Assembly: GCF_004341845.1 (NCBI RefSeq)
Contig: NZ_SLVB01000003.1
Span: 186,001 to 250,000 of the forward strand
Source: Novosphingobium sp. PhB165
GTDB lineage: Bacteria; Pseudomonadota; Alphaproteobacteria; Sphingomonadales; Sphingomonadaceae
Length of the DNA: 64,000 nt
Direction: 5' to 3'
Shown here: piece by piece, positions 9,737-17,998 of the stretch
How the letters are laid out: each line of letters starts with the position of its first letter
Numbering within the stretch: position 1 is the stretch's first letter
Position numbers and translations under genes: made by a program
The notes under the pieces: generated by a model
The model's database searches: none
The model's input: the letters and a program-made list of their open reading frames with translations, nothing else
What the model was told of the DNA's origin: nothing

Positions 9737-11269
9737 TTAGCGTCCGTCTGCCCGATTTGCAAGGTCTGCCGGATCAGCAAGCCGCGCGAGGAACGAGTTC
9801 GAGCTGGAATAGAGCACGCGTGCGCCGTCCGGCAGGGCCACGGGCTTGATCGTGCCGATATACCAGAGGTAGTCCGCATGGCGCGCGGGCGGGAAAGTCC
9901 GCAGGTCAATATGCTGCTGCGGCGCGTAGAGAATGCGCTGCGTCGGATCGGCAAAGCGGTACGAAAGATCGCGCATCGACAGCATATGCACGTCAGGCAA
10001 CGCGAAGTTCGAATTCTCCATCGCGCTGCGCCGCACCACGGCATAGGAGCCGAAATGCTCGAACGGGCCGAAGCGCCACTGCCGGCGCGGAATCGCCACG
10101 GCGGTAGCGACGCGGGCGCCTTCCGGCACTTGGTCCAGCGCGGCGATCAGTTCGTGTGCGGTCTGCGCGTCCTGATACCAGACCACCGTGGTCACCAGCG
10201 TCCGCGAGACGAACAGCGCGGTTGCCGCCGAGACCGCCCAGCGCGGCAGAGTCCAGTCGATCGAGAGGCAGGCGACCATCAGCGCCATCGTGCTCAGGCG
10301 ATAGTCGGCATAGTCACCGCCGAAGATCTGACGCGGCACGATCAGCGTCAGCACCAGCAGCATCAGCGCGGCCCAGCCGAAGCGGCCATCGATCTTGCGC
10401 AGCGCCAGCGCGCCCGCCAGCACCGCCAGAACGGCGCAGAGGCTAACGATGTCGAAGCTGTAGTCGAAGCTGCGCATCGACCGGTAAAGGATGCCCCACT
10501 TGTAATCGAGCACCCAGCGTCCGTAGGAAACCTTGGAGTTGGATCCCATGCCGGCGAGCATCGGCAGCAACGGGAAGATCAGCGGCCAGGGCTTCACGAA
10601 GGGGCGCCAGTCGCGCCAGCTCTTCCGGTGGGCCCATTCGTAACCGAAGATCATCACGCCCATCACGCCCCAGCCCGAGACGTGGCAGAGCCAGACGACG
10701 AATCCGGCCGGCACCATCGGTATCCAGCGCCAGGCCTTGCCCTCCAGCCGCACCCAGGCCGCGAAAACGAACAGCGCCATGGCCACCGAGAGCGACCAGT
10801 TGACGAAGCCCATCAGCAGCGAGGGCGACCAGATCATCGCCAGCGCCAGAATAGGCCCCACGTTCATGCGGCGGCCGAGCGACCGGCACAGGGCATGGAC
10901 CGAAAGCACCGAAAGGAAGGGAATCAGCGCAACGATGATGCGCCCTGCCCGCTCCAGCCCAAACACCGGCGCCATCGGCACCATCAGCAGTTCGACGCCG
11001 AGATTGCCCGTCCACTCCCAGTTGAAGCGGAAATAGCGGGTGAGATAGGGATCCTGCCCGTGATCGAGCGCGACCTTGTACCCCGCAAGGTGCGAGGGAT
11101 AGTCGGTCATCTGCGGCGCCCAGGCGACCAGCACCGGCAAGGCGGCGATCACCGCCATGGCCAGCGCGAAGGCCAGCCCGCGGTCGATCGCAGGCATGCG
11201 AATGCCCGTCACGGCCTTGGCCATGGCCCTGAACAGGTTCTGGGTCTGCGGTTGCGCGGTACCGTGCAT
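9737..11269 (-). CDS. Multi-pass integral membrane protein of unknown function (GT-C-like topology)
   Basis: 510 residues from the chosen ATG at 11269, which follows a GGGAAAG. An in-frame start at 11410 would add an arginine-rich non-hydrophobic leader, and one at 11227 lacks a ribosome binding site. Around ten hydrophobic helices fill the first 400 residues; an early periplasmic loop PQMTDYPSHLAGYK contains an acidic residue where GT-C glycosyltransferases place the catalytic Asp. The last 100 residues form a soluble domain. A lipid-linked-sugar glycosyltransferase is possible but unproven. It lies between tRNA-Trp and secE on the same strand. Confidence 0.7.
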   Translation of the reverse strand: MHGTAQPQTQNLFRAMAKAVTGIRMPAIDRGLAFALAMAVIAALPVLVAWAPQMTDYPSHLAGYKVALDHGQDPYLTRYFRFNWEWTGNLGVELLMVPMAPVFGLERAGRIIVALIPFLSVLSVHALCRSLGRRMNVGPILALAMIWSPSLLMGFVNWSLSVAMALFVFAAWVRLEGKAWRWIPMVPAGFVVWLCHVSGWGVMGVMIFGYEWAHRKSWRDWRPFVKPWPLIFPLLPMLAGMGSNSKVSYGRWVLDYKWGILYRSMRSFDYSFDIVSLCAVLAVLAGALALRKIDGRFGWAALMLLVLTLIVPRQIFGGDYADYRLSTMALMVACLSIDWTLPRWAVSAATALFVSRTLVTTVVWYQDAQTAHELIAALDQVPEGARVATAVAIPRRQWRFGPFEHFGSYAVVRRSAMENSNFALPDVHMLSMRDLSYRFADPTQRILYAPQQHIDLRTFPPARHADYLWYIGTIKPVALPDGARVLYSSSNSFLARLADPADLANRADGR

Positions 11270-11465
11270 CTGCGAGGTATTCTTTCCCGACTTAAGCCAG
11301 TCTGGCGCCCTTCGGGGCGGGAGCCCTTGGCTCCACGAGTGCCCGAATCGCCAGAAGCGGCCCCTCCTGAGCGCGCCTAACCGCAATCGCGCGATTGGCA
11401 AGCGTTTCACGGTATCGCGGCTTGCGGCTTATCGCAAACGCGAAGACGGGGCGACCAATGCAAAT

Positions 11466-11523
11466 CGCACCATTGCAGCGCAGGGCCCCGGGGATTTCCG
11501 GGGCTCCGCGTTGCAATGGTGCG
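11466..11523 (-). terminator. Long imperfect hairpin just downstream of tRNA-Trp
   Basis: Arms of about 26 bp (11466-11491 with 11498-11523) pair with few mismatches; the outer 12 bp are perfect. It starts 10 bp after the tRNA 3' end in the direction of transcription and lacks a clean U tract. It could be the tRNA terminator or processing signal, or a REP-type palindrome. Confidence 0.6.
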
Positions 11524-11533
11524 AAGAAAATGC

Positions 11534-11609
11534 TGGCAGGAGTGCACGGACTCGAACCGTGGGCCCTCGGTTTTGGAGACCGATGCTCTACCAACTGAGC
11601 TACACTCCT
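11534..11609 (-). tRNA. trnW: tRNA-Trp (anticodon CCA)
   Basis: 76 nt including an encoded CCA end. On the minus strand it reads AGGAGTG acceptor arm, TAGCTCAGTTGGTAGAGCA D arm, an anticodon stem-loop with CTCCAAA (anticodon CCA) and GGTTCGAGTCC T arm, then CACTCCTG pairing with the acceptor. All four stems close. tRNA-Trp upstream of secE-nusG is a common bacterial arrangement; here one extra membrane-protein gene lies in between. Confidence 0.97.
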
Positions 11610-11785
11610 GCGGGCGGGGTTGCCTCTAGAGCGCCTTGGCGCAGATGACAAGGGGATTACGGCAGAAAGGCACGAACTTAATCCACAGCCCTGCAATCCG
11701 CCCCCACAATCTGTTAAGCCATAGACACCCTCTCACCCGCCAATCCAGTCAGGCAAGACACGTGCACGCGCCCAGTTCCACCAGA

Positions 11786-12604
11786 ATGATCGAGCCGGAG
11801 CTTCTTATGCTCGCCTACCGCAGCGGGATTTTCCCGATGGCGGACAGCCGCGACGATCCGGAGATTTTCTGGATCGAGCCGCGCCTGCGGGCGATTCTCC
11901 CGCTGGACGGCTTCCACCTTTCGCATTCGCTGGCCCGCACGCTGCGGCGGGGCCGATTCACGGTTACTTGCAACGCGGCCTTTTCCGAAGTGATGGAAGC
12001 CTGCGCCGCACCGCGTCAGGTGCGGCCGGACAGCGACGACGAATCAGGCAGCTGGATCAGCCACCGCATCCAGGCGAGCTACGAGAATCTGCATTTCCTG
12101 GGTCAGGCGCATTCGATCGAGGTCTGGCAGGACGACGCGAACGGCAAGCGCGCGTTGGTGGGCGGGCTCTACGGCGTGGGATTCGACCGGGTGTTCTGCG
12201 GCGAGAGCATGTTCTCGCGCGTGCCCGATGCCTCGAAAGTGGCGCTGTGCTGGCTGGTGGCGGCGCTGCGCCTTGGCGGCGCGACTCTGCTCGACTGCCA
12301 GTTCATGACGCCGCACCTCGCCTCGCTGGGCGCGGTGGAAATGCCGCAGAAGCGCTATCTCGCGCTGTTGCAGCAGGCTCAGTCGGGAGTCGCGGCGGGC
12401 GAAGGCGCAGTCGAGGTGGGTGCGGGCGATGCCGGTGCGGGCGATGGCGCCGCAGCCGATTCGGAGGCAGCGGGCGCAGGCGCCGCGTTGCCATTGCCCG
12501 AGGCCTTTGCTGCGCTCTTGGCGTTGCCAGTCGATTCGGCACCCGGCGGCAGTGCCTCTTCACCCGGGAAGCTCATCGCGCAGTTCTTGACCCAGACGTC
12601 ATAG
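11786..12604 (+). CDS. aat: Leucyl/phenylalanyl-tRNA--protein transferase
   Basis: 272 residues. It transfers Leu or Phe from tRNA to N-terminal Arg/Lys of proteins, marking them for ClpS/ClpAP. Family hallmarks: LAYRSGIFPMADSRDDPEIF at the N-terminus, SWIS and HSIEVW in the centre, GGLYGVGFDRVFCGESMFS, and LLDCQFMTPHLASLGA. The conserved fold ends near residue 195 (about base 12372). The remaining roughly 75 residues are Ala/Gly-rich and lie entirely antisense to the DUF2155 gene, so the tail may be acquired read-through. The ATG at 11786 is placed by family alignment; a GTG at 11762 is possible. Confidence 0.93.
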   Translation: MIEPELLMLAYRSGIFPMADSRDDPEIFWIEPRLRAILPLDGFHLSHSLARTLRRGRFTVTCNAAFSEVMEACAAPRQVRPDSDDESGSWISHRIQASYENLHFLGQAHSIEVWQDDANGKRALVGGLYGVGFDRVFCGESMFSRVPDASKVALCWLVAALRLGGATLLDCQFMTPHLASLGAVEMPQKRYLALLQQAQSGVAAGEGAVEVGAGDAGAGDGAAADSEAAGAGAALPLPEAFAALLALPVDSAPGGSASSPGKLIAQFLTQTS

Positions 12605-13059
12605 ACCGGGTGCTGCACGGTGTTGAGCGCGGGTGAATTCTTGAACAGCCAGCCCGAGAACACCTTGTGCCACGCGAGCTTCTCGTTCGCGTTGGCGCGT
12701 TCCTCGACAAAGGCCTGAACGAAAGCGCCCTCTTCCTGCGGCCGTTCCCAGGGGAGCGACTTCTCGCAAGTGGCGACCTTGACCACCAGATTGCCGATGC
12801 GCTTGGCCTCGCCCGGCTTCATCACCAGGTCCTGCGTCAGGTTGTTGCGCTTGTTGAGGACGCCGAGCGTGACCACGCGGTCCTTGTTCGGCGTGCCGAG
12901 CTGCTGGCCCTGCGCGGCTTGCGCCGGACCGGCCTGCATGCCGGCAATGGCATCGGGGATAGAGGTATCCTGCGCCTCAGGCGCGGGCTCGCCCTTGCCA
13001 CAGGCGGCCAGCGCCAGCGGCAAGGCAAGCACCTGAGCGAGAGCGAGAGACCGCTTCAC
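12379..13059 (-). CDS. DUF2155 domain lipoprotein
   Basis: 226 residues. A lipoprotein signal peptide ends in the lipobox LAAC. The DUF2155 core runs from about residue 60 to 165 and contains VTLGVLNKRNNLTQDL, a Cys in ATCEKS and HPVYDVWVKNC, a cysteine pair that may form a disulfide. The last 60 residues are Ala/Pro/Ser-rich and low complexity. That tail overlaps the end of aat by 226 bp on the opposite strand. Function is unknown; DUF2155 proteins are typical of Alphaproteobacteria and often lie beside the complex I accessory gene, as here (11 bp downstream of it). Confidence 0.88.
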   Translation of the reverse strand: MKRSLALAQVLALPLALAACGKGEPAPEAQDTSIPDAIAGMQAGPAQAAQGQQLGTPNKDRVVTLGVLNKRNNLTQDLVMKPGEAKRIGNLVVKVATCEKSLPWERPQEEGAFVQAFVEERANANEKLAWHKVFSGWLFKNSPALNTVQHPVYDVWVKNCAMSFPGEEALPPGAESTGNAKSAAKASGNGNAAPAPAASESAAAPSPAPASPAPTSTAPSPAATPD

Positions 13060-13070
13060 GCGCGCGCCTT

Positions 13071-13478
13071 TCAGGCTTCCGGCGACCAGGCCTCGTAATC
13101 GCCCGTGGCGGCAGCACGCACACCACCGCGTTCGAGCGCGCCTTGCGGGCGATAGGCCTCGACCGTGCCAGTGGCGTTCGGCGAATAATCCACTTCCCAG
13201 ATGCGCGGCGGCGGCAGGTGGCTTTCCGGCACGCCGTCATAGCTGTGATGCAGCCAGCCGTGCCATTCGGCGGGGACGTTGCTGGCGTCGTTGGCGCCCG
13301 CGTAGATCACCCAGCGGCGGTCATACCCCTCGGTAGTCCGCACTTTGGCGGACTTCGAGCGATAGTACTTGTTGCCCTGCGCGTCGGTGCCGACGTGCTC
13401 GCCATTGCGCGAGCTCCAGAGCGAGGTGCCAATGGTGGCGCCGTCCCACCAGGTGAAGATCTTGGACAGGATTCCCAT
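13071..13478 (-). CDS. NADH:ubiquinone oxidoreductase subunit NDUFA12 family protein
   Basis: 135 residues. It begins MGILSKIFTWWDGATIGT and contains WVIYAG, AEWHGWLHH and PPPRIWEVDY, all conserved in the NDUFA12/B17.2 accessory subunit of complex I found in Alphaproteobacteria and mitochondria. The in-frame extension to 13607 was rejected because similarity begins at MGIL. It is probably co-transcribed with the DUF2155 lipoprotein downstream. Confidence 0.93.
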   Translation of the reverse strand: MGILSKIFTWWDGATIGTSLWSSRNGEHVGTDAQGNKYYRSKSAKVRTTEGYDRRWVIYAGANDASNVPAEWHGWLHHSYDGVPESHLPPPRIWEVDYSPNATGTVEAYRPQGALERGGVRAAATGDYEAWSPEA

Positions 13479-13697
13479 GGGCTGCGCGTTAGCGCCGTTC
13501 CGCGCCGATGCCAAGCATGTTCCCGTGCGAAAACGATAGTCGCTGGGGGTTTCGCGGGCAGCCCCGCTTCTTATTCCGTTTCCGAGGCATCTCCCCCGAA
13601 CGCGCACTGGACATGCACGGCCCGCAGGATCAGCCTCTCATGCGGGAGAGAAGCCTGAAGGCGCTTGGCTTGGCAACAACCCTGGGGAGGGTTTCGC

Positions 13698-14768
13698 ATG
13701 CGTCGACAGGTTTTCGCGCGACTTGCATTTGTCGCTCTGCTCCCGCTCGCTTTTTCAACCGTGATGCCGCCATCGCGCGCCGATGCAGCGCCAAAAACCG
13801 CGACCAGGCTGGCCAAGTTGCCCGCTTTGGGTGCGGACGCGAATCACGTCACTGTCTCGGGCCTGTCCTCCGGCGGGTTCATGGCCGCGCAGTTCTCGGT
13901 GATCCATTCCGCCACGGTAAGCGGCGTCGGCATCGTCGCGGGCGGGCCTTACGGCTGCGGACTGGCGGGCATCACCGTGGTCACGGCCTGCATGACCGGC
14001 ACGCCTTCGGGCGCCGGAGCGAGGATCGCCGCGCAGATGAACGAGATGAGCGGCGCCATCGATCCGCTCGTCCATGTGAAGGATCAGCGCGTCTACCTCT
14101 TCCACGGCGCGGCCGACAGTGTGGTGGGCAAAGGCGCACTCGATGCTCTGCGCGACTTCTATGTCGATGTCGGCGTGCCCGCCGCAAACCTTCAGTATCT
14201 CCAGAACTTCCCGGCCGAGCACGCCTTCCTTTCGCTCACAGCGCCGCACAATTGCGGCATTCTGGGCACGCCGTTCGTGAACCGCTGCGGTGCCGACGCC
14301 ACAGCCACGGGCATGCCCCGCTATGACCAGCCCGGCGCAATCCTGACCAAGCTCGTTGGCGGCGACCTCGCACCCCCGGCCACGGCTTTATCGAGCGCAC
14401 CGCAAGCCTTCGCGCAGTCGCCTTATCTCTCCGCGCTCAGCGCCATGGCGACGACCGGCTATGTCTATATTCCCAAGCCCTGCCGCGAGACGGGCGCGAA
14501 TTGCCGCATCCATGTCGTCTTCCACGGCTGCGGACAGGCGGCCGCCTACACCGGCAATGCAGTCTATGCGCAGCTTGGATACAACGCCTGGGCCGACACC
14601 AACCGCATCGTGGTGCTCTATCCGCAAGTCGAGAAAAGCCCGCTTTCCGGCAATCCGATGGGCTGCTGGGACTGGTGGGGCTACACCGGGCCGTTCGCCA
14701 CGCGCTATGGTCCGCAGACCAGTTCGGTACAGGCGATGATCGACCGGCTTGCCGAAACCGGAACCTGA
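13698..14768 (+). CDS. Secreted PHB depolymerase-family esterase
   Basis: 356 residues with a signal peptide ending around ADAAP. The lipase box is GLSSGG near residue 55-60, with the nucleophile Ser57. VFHGCGQ carries the oxyanion element and MGCWDWWGYTG is a tryptophan-rich stretch typical of dPHB-SCL depolymerases. Paired cysteines (PYGCG, TACM, HNCG, NRCG) fit a disulfide-stabilised exported protein. The likely role is hydrolysis of short-chain polyhydroxyalkanoate or related esters. The start at 13698 follows a GGGGAGGG ribosome binding site. Its stop lies 7 bp from the convergent DUF192 gene. Confidence 0.88.
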   Translation: MRRQVFARLAFVALLPLAFSTVMPPSRADAAPKTATRLAKLPALGADANHVTVSGLSSGGFMAAQFSVIHSATVSGVGIVAGGPYGCGLAGITVVTACMTGTPSGAGARIAAQMNEMSGAIDPLVHVKDQRVYLFHGAADSVVGKGALDALRDFYVDVGVPAANLQYLQNFPAEHAFLSLTAPHNCGILGTPFVNRCGADATATGMPRYDQPGAILTKLVGGDLAPPATALSSAPQAFAQSPYLSALSAMATTGYVYIPKPCRETGANCRIHVVFHGCGQAAAYTGNAVYAQLGYNAWADTNRIVVLYPQVEKSPLSGNPMGCWDWWGYTGPFATRYGPQTSSVQAMIDRLAETGT

Positions 14769-14774
14769 AAACGC

Positions 14775-15278
14775 CTACCAGCTCACCTTGTCACCCGGCG
14801 CGATGCCAAGCTGCGCGGCGCGCCCGCCGTTGAGTTCAAGCACGCCGATCACCGGCCCCTTGGACGGCAGCGGCCGCTCGTCATAAGGCACCGCATCGGC
14901 GGCGATGTTGAGCACGCGGTGGTCGGGCCCGATGAACAGGATGTCGAGCGGGATTACCGTGTTCTTCATCCAGAAGGCCGCCTGACGCGGGGCCTTCTCG
15001 GGGAAGATCATGCCCTCGTCCGCGCCCATTTCGGTGCGGAACATCAGGCCCTTGGCCTGCTCCGCCTCGGTCGCGGCCACTTCCACGCGGAAGGCATGGC
15101 TCTTGCCCGACGCCAGCCCGACCGTCAGCGGCACCACCGCGAGCCCCGATTCGGGATGAACCGACGCCGTTTCGGACGGGGCAGTGGCCGCCGCCTCGGC
15201 CGCGCCTTTCGAGCAGGCGGCCGGCAGCATCAGTACGGGGAGCAGCAGAAAAGCGGCAAACTTGCGAGCGATGTCCAT
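14775..15278 (-). CDS. DUF192 family lipoprotein
   Basis: 167 residues: a lipobox signal (LPAAC), a short linker, then the complete DUF192 fold. The family motifs GLMFR, GMIFPE, FWMKNTVIPLDILFI and VIGVLELNGG are all clear. The biochemical role of DUF192 is not established. It lies 3 bp downstream of recX and is probably co-transcribed with it. Confidence 0.9.
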   Translation of the reverse strand: MDIARKFAAFLLLPVLMLPAACSKGAAEAAATAPSETASVHPESGLAVVPLTVGLASGKSHAFRVEVAATEAEQAKGLMFRTEMGADEGMIFPEKAPRQAAFWMKNTVIPLDILFIGPDHRVLNIAADAVPYDERPLPSKGPVIGVLELNGGRAAQLGIAPGDKVSW

Positions 15279-15281
15279 GTC

Positions 15282-15851
15282 TCAGACGTCTCCGGCTTCC
15301 GATTCGATCCCGGCATCGGCCCATTCCTCGGCCGCTTCCGGGTCCTCGGCATCGACGATCGCGCGCACCATGTCGAGCCGGTGCCCGGCGCGCAGCATCG
15401 CCGCGATGTGCTTCTCCCGCAGCTTTTCACGCGCGAGCCTGTCCTCGGGCTGAACCGCGAAGGGCCCGAACCGCCGCCGCCGGGCCAGAACCAGCGCCGC
15501 CTGCCGCTCGGCCGCGTCGTCCGGCCGCACCGCCGCGCGCATATCCTCGTCCAGCCCGGCGTGCCCCAGCGCCTCTCCCACGCGCCGCGCGCCATAGCCG
15601 CGCCGCAGCAGGCTGCCCGCCTTCATCCGCGCCCAAGCGGCGTCGTCTACATAGCCGAGGTCGGAATACCGGGCGACCAGCGCAGCGAGATCGGGTGATT
15701 CGTCACCCGCCCAGCCCCGCTCGCGCAATTTGCGTTGCAGATAATCGCGCAGCTTCCCTTGCGTCGTCGCGAAACGCGCGACATAGGCGAGCGCTAATTC
15801 TTCCAGGTGGATCTGGTCGAGCGGTTGTGGATTGCGACGCTTGTCGGACAT
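15282..15851 (-). CDS. recX: RecX family regulatory protein
   Basis: 189 residues. RecX binds inside the RecA filament groove and limits recombination. The sequence has the repeated three-helix organisation of the family: LAYVARFATTQGKLRDYLQRKLRERGW, YSDLGYVDDAAWARMKAGSLLRRGYG, and a last repeat ending GHRLDMVRAIVD. recA is not next to it, which is common in Alphaproteobacteria. It is followed closely by the DUF192 gene. Confidence 0.85.
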   Translation of the reverse strand: MSDKRRNPQPLDQIHLEELALAYVARFATTQGKLRDYLQRKLRERGWAGDESPDLAALVARYSDLGYVDDAAWARMKAGSLLRRGYGARRVGEALGHAGLDEDMRAAVRPDDAAERQAALVLARRRRFGPFAVQPEDRLAREKLREKHIAAMLRAGHRLDMVRAIVDAEDPEAAEEWADAGIESEAGDV

Positions 15852-15976
15852 CTTGCCCTATTCGTGCCACACTCGGCTCGGAATGGGGAGAGCGCACGGA
15901 ACCATGCAGGTGGGATGGCTATGTCCGGTTCAGCTTGAACAGGATAAAAGCGCCCGGTTCCTGAAGAATAAAACGG

Positions 15977-15996
15977 TATAACAACAACGGGTTATA
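15977..15996. promoter_or_regulatory. Inverted repeat TATAAC-N8-GTTATA immediately upstream of the FAAL gene
   Basis: A 6-bp perfect inverted repeat with an 8-bp spacer, ending 5 bp before the FAAL start codon in an AT-rich patch of otherwise GC-rich DNA. No Shine-Dalgarno sequence is evident there. It could be an operator or overlap a -10 element; no matching regulator lies next to it. Confidence 0.4.
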
Positions 15997-16001
15997 ACGA
16001 A

Positions 16002-17762
16002 ATGACCGACACCATCAGCATGGTGCCGCAAGCGGTTGAAGCACTTGTCGCTACCCCCAACCGGGATGCGCTTGCCCGCCGTTTTGCCGATTTCGACACT
16101 TTCTGCGATGCCCTCGACTATGCAGCGAAGGGGCAGCGCGGGTTCAATTTCCACGATCCGCGTGGCACTCTGAAGCGGGTTTACCCGTTCAGCGAACTGC
16201 GTGCGGATTCGATCAAGGTGGCGCACGCGCTTGTCGCGCGCGGCGTCAAACCGGGTGATCGCATCGCCCTGATCGCCGAAACCGGCGAGGAATTCGCCGC
16301 GCTCTTCTGCGCCATCGTCTACGCAGGCGCCTGGCCGGTGCCGCTGCCCCTGCCCACCAGCTTCGGCGGCAAGGACAATTATATCGAGCAGCTCGCGGTC
16401 CAGCTTGCCAGCTCGGACCCGCTCCTGCTGGTCGGCCCCGACGAAATCGCCGAGATGACCGCCGCCGCCGCCCAGCGGCAGGGTTGCGGCCATGCCACCT
16501 GGGCCGATTTCGCCGCCAAGGATGCGCCCGAAGTCGCACTGCCCAAGGCCGGTCCGGACGATATCTGCTATCTGCAGTATTCCAGCGGATCGACCCGCTT
16601 CCCGCACGGCGTTGCGGTCACCCACCGTTCGCTGATGTCGAACCTTGCCGCGCACAGCCACGGCATGGAACTGGCCGAGAACGACCGCTGCATCTCGTGG
16701 CTGCCGTGGTACCACGACATGGGTCTGGTCGGCTGCTTCCTCTCGCTGATCGCCAACCAGGTCTCGGGCGACTACCTCAAGACCGAGGACTTCGCTCGCC
16801 GCCCGCTGGCATGGCTGGACATGATCACGCGGAACGAGGGCACCTCGATCTCGTACTCGCCGACGTTCGGCTACGACATCTGCGCCCGCCGTATCTCCAG
16901 CCAGAGCCACGTGGGCGATCGCTTCGACCTGTCGCGCTGGCGTCTTGCCGGCAACGGCGCCGACATGATCCGCCCGGACGTGATGCAGAGCTTCGTCAAT
17001 GCCTTTGCCGATGCGGGCTTCAAGGCTTCGGCCTTCCTGCCCAGCTACGGTCTCGCCGAAGCGACGCTGGCCGTCACCATCATGCCGCCGGGCGAAGGCA
17101 TCCGCGTCGAACTGGTCGAGGAAGAGCGCCTTTCCGGCAGCCCGCGCGACCTCAGCCGCCCGGCCCGCTACCGCGCCATCGTCAACTGCGGCAAGCCCGT
17201 GCTCGACATGGAAGTGGTGATCCGGGGCGAATCCGGGGCGAGCCTGGGCGACCATCAGATCGGCAAAGTCTGGTGCCGCGGCACCAGTGTCATGCACTCC
17301 TACTTCCGCGACCCCGAAGCGACCGAGGCCTGCCTCGTCGACGGATGGCTGGACACGGGCGACATGGGCTACATGACCGATGGCTACCTGTTCATCGTCG
17401 GCCGCGCGAAGGACATGATCATCATCAACGGCAAGAACCACTGGCCCCAGGATATCGAATGGGCCGTGGAACAGCTGCCGGGGTTCAACCATGGCGACAT
17501 CGCCGCCTTCTCGGTCGAGACCGAGAATGGCGAGGAAGCGCCTGCCGTGCTCGTGCATTGCCGTGTTTCCGATCCGGTCAAGCGCATCGAACTGCGCGAC
17601 CTGATCCGTGACAAGGTGCGTTCGATCACCGGCATGAACTGCGTGGTCGAACTGGTTCCGCCGAAGAGCCTGCCGCGCACCAGTTCGGGCAAGCTCAGCC
17701 GCGCCAAGGCGAAGAAGCTCTACCTTTCGGGCGAGATCGAGCCGTTCAAGATCGCGGCCTGA
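16002..17762 (+). CDS. Fatty acyl-AMP ligase (FAAL) / acyl-CoA synthetase-like protein
   Basis: 586 residues. It activates a fatty acid with ATP. The ANL P-loop reads YLQYSSGSTRFPHGV, the form seen in FAALs rather than the YTSGTTG of ordinary acyl-CoA synthetases; WLPWYHDMGL, PSYGLAEATLAV, GWLDTGDMGY and the C-terminal RTSSGKLSRAKAK with the catalytic lysine are intact. FAALs normally hand the acyl-adenylate to a carrier protein or a polyketide synthase, but no carrier protein, PKS or condensing enzyme is adjacent. In sphingomonads a link to sphingolipid or outer-membrane lipid synthesis is conceivable; this is inference. Confidence 0.85.
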   Translation: MTDTISMVPQAVEALVATPNRDALARRFADFDTFCDALDYAAKGQRGFNFHDPRGTLKRVYPFSELRADSIKVAHALVARGVKPGDRIALIAETGEEFAALFCAIVYAGAWPVPLPLPTSFGGKDNYIEQLAVQLASSDPLLLVGPDEIAEMTAAAAQRQGCGHATWADFAAKDAPEVALPKAGPDDICYLQYSSGSTRFPHGVAVTHRSLMSNLAAHSHGMELAENDRCISWLPWYHDMGLVGCFLSLIANQVSGDYLKTEDFARRPLAWLDMITRNEGTSISYSPTFGYDICARRISSQSHVGDRFDLSRWRLAGNGADMIRPDVMQSFVNAFADAGFKASAFLPSYGLAEATLAVTIMPPGEGIRVELVEEERLSGSPRDLSRPARYRAIVNCGKPVLDMEVVIRGESGASLGDHQIGKVWCRGTSVMHSYFRDPEATEACLVDGWLDTGDMGYMTDGYLFIVGRAKDMIIINGKNHWPQDIEWAVEQLPGFNHGDIAAFSVETENGEEAPAVLVHCRVSDPVKRIELRDLIRDKVRSITGMNCVVELVPPKSLPRTSSGKLSRAKAKKLYLSGEIEPFKIAA

Positions 17763-17785
17763 TTTCAGGCTATCGAATTAAAGGG

Positions 17786-17820
17786 ACGGGCCGGGAGCGA
17801 GAGCTTTCCGGCCCGTTTCG
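17786..17820 (+). terminator. Probable terminator after the FAAL gene
   Basis: A 9-bp perfect GC-rich stem (17786-17794 with 17808-17816), a 13-nt loop and a short TTTCG tail, 24 bp after the FAAL stop codon. Confidence 0.7.
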
Positions 17821-17998
17821 ATTCCGGCGGATGCCGGAGGCCACGATAGCCCGTCACCTTACCGGCGCGGTGTTTCGCTTTTTTGGTTCACGCAGAAACG
17901 CAGAGATGTTGGTCGGCGCCGCAGGCAATGTCCGTCTCTCAAGCCTTGCGACAGCCGCAATGCCCGCGGAAACCACGAGCCTACGGCAAACGGGCCCT

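Noticed and set aside
9716..11380. A 554-residue plus-strand frame over the membrane-protein gene
   Set aside because: Antisense shadow; Arg/His/Gln-rich translation, no domains, while the minus strand encodes regular transmembrane helices.
12370..12604. Calling the Aat C-terminal tail a new domain
   Set aside because: Low-complexity Ala/Gly tail antisense to another gene; no evidence of folding or conservation.
15930..17558. A 542-residue minus-strand frame over FAAL
   Set aside because: Antisense shadow of a well conserved ANL enzyme.
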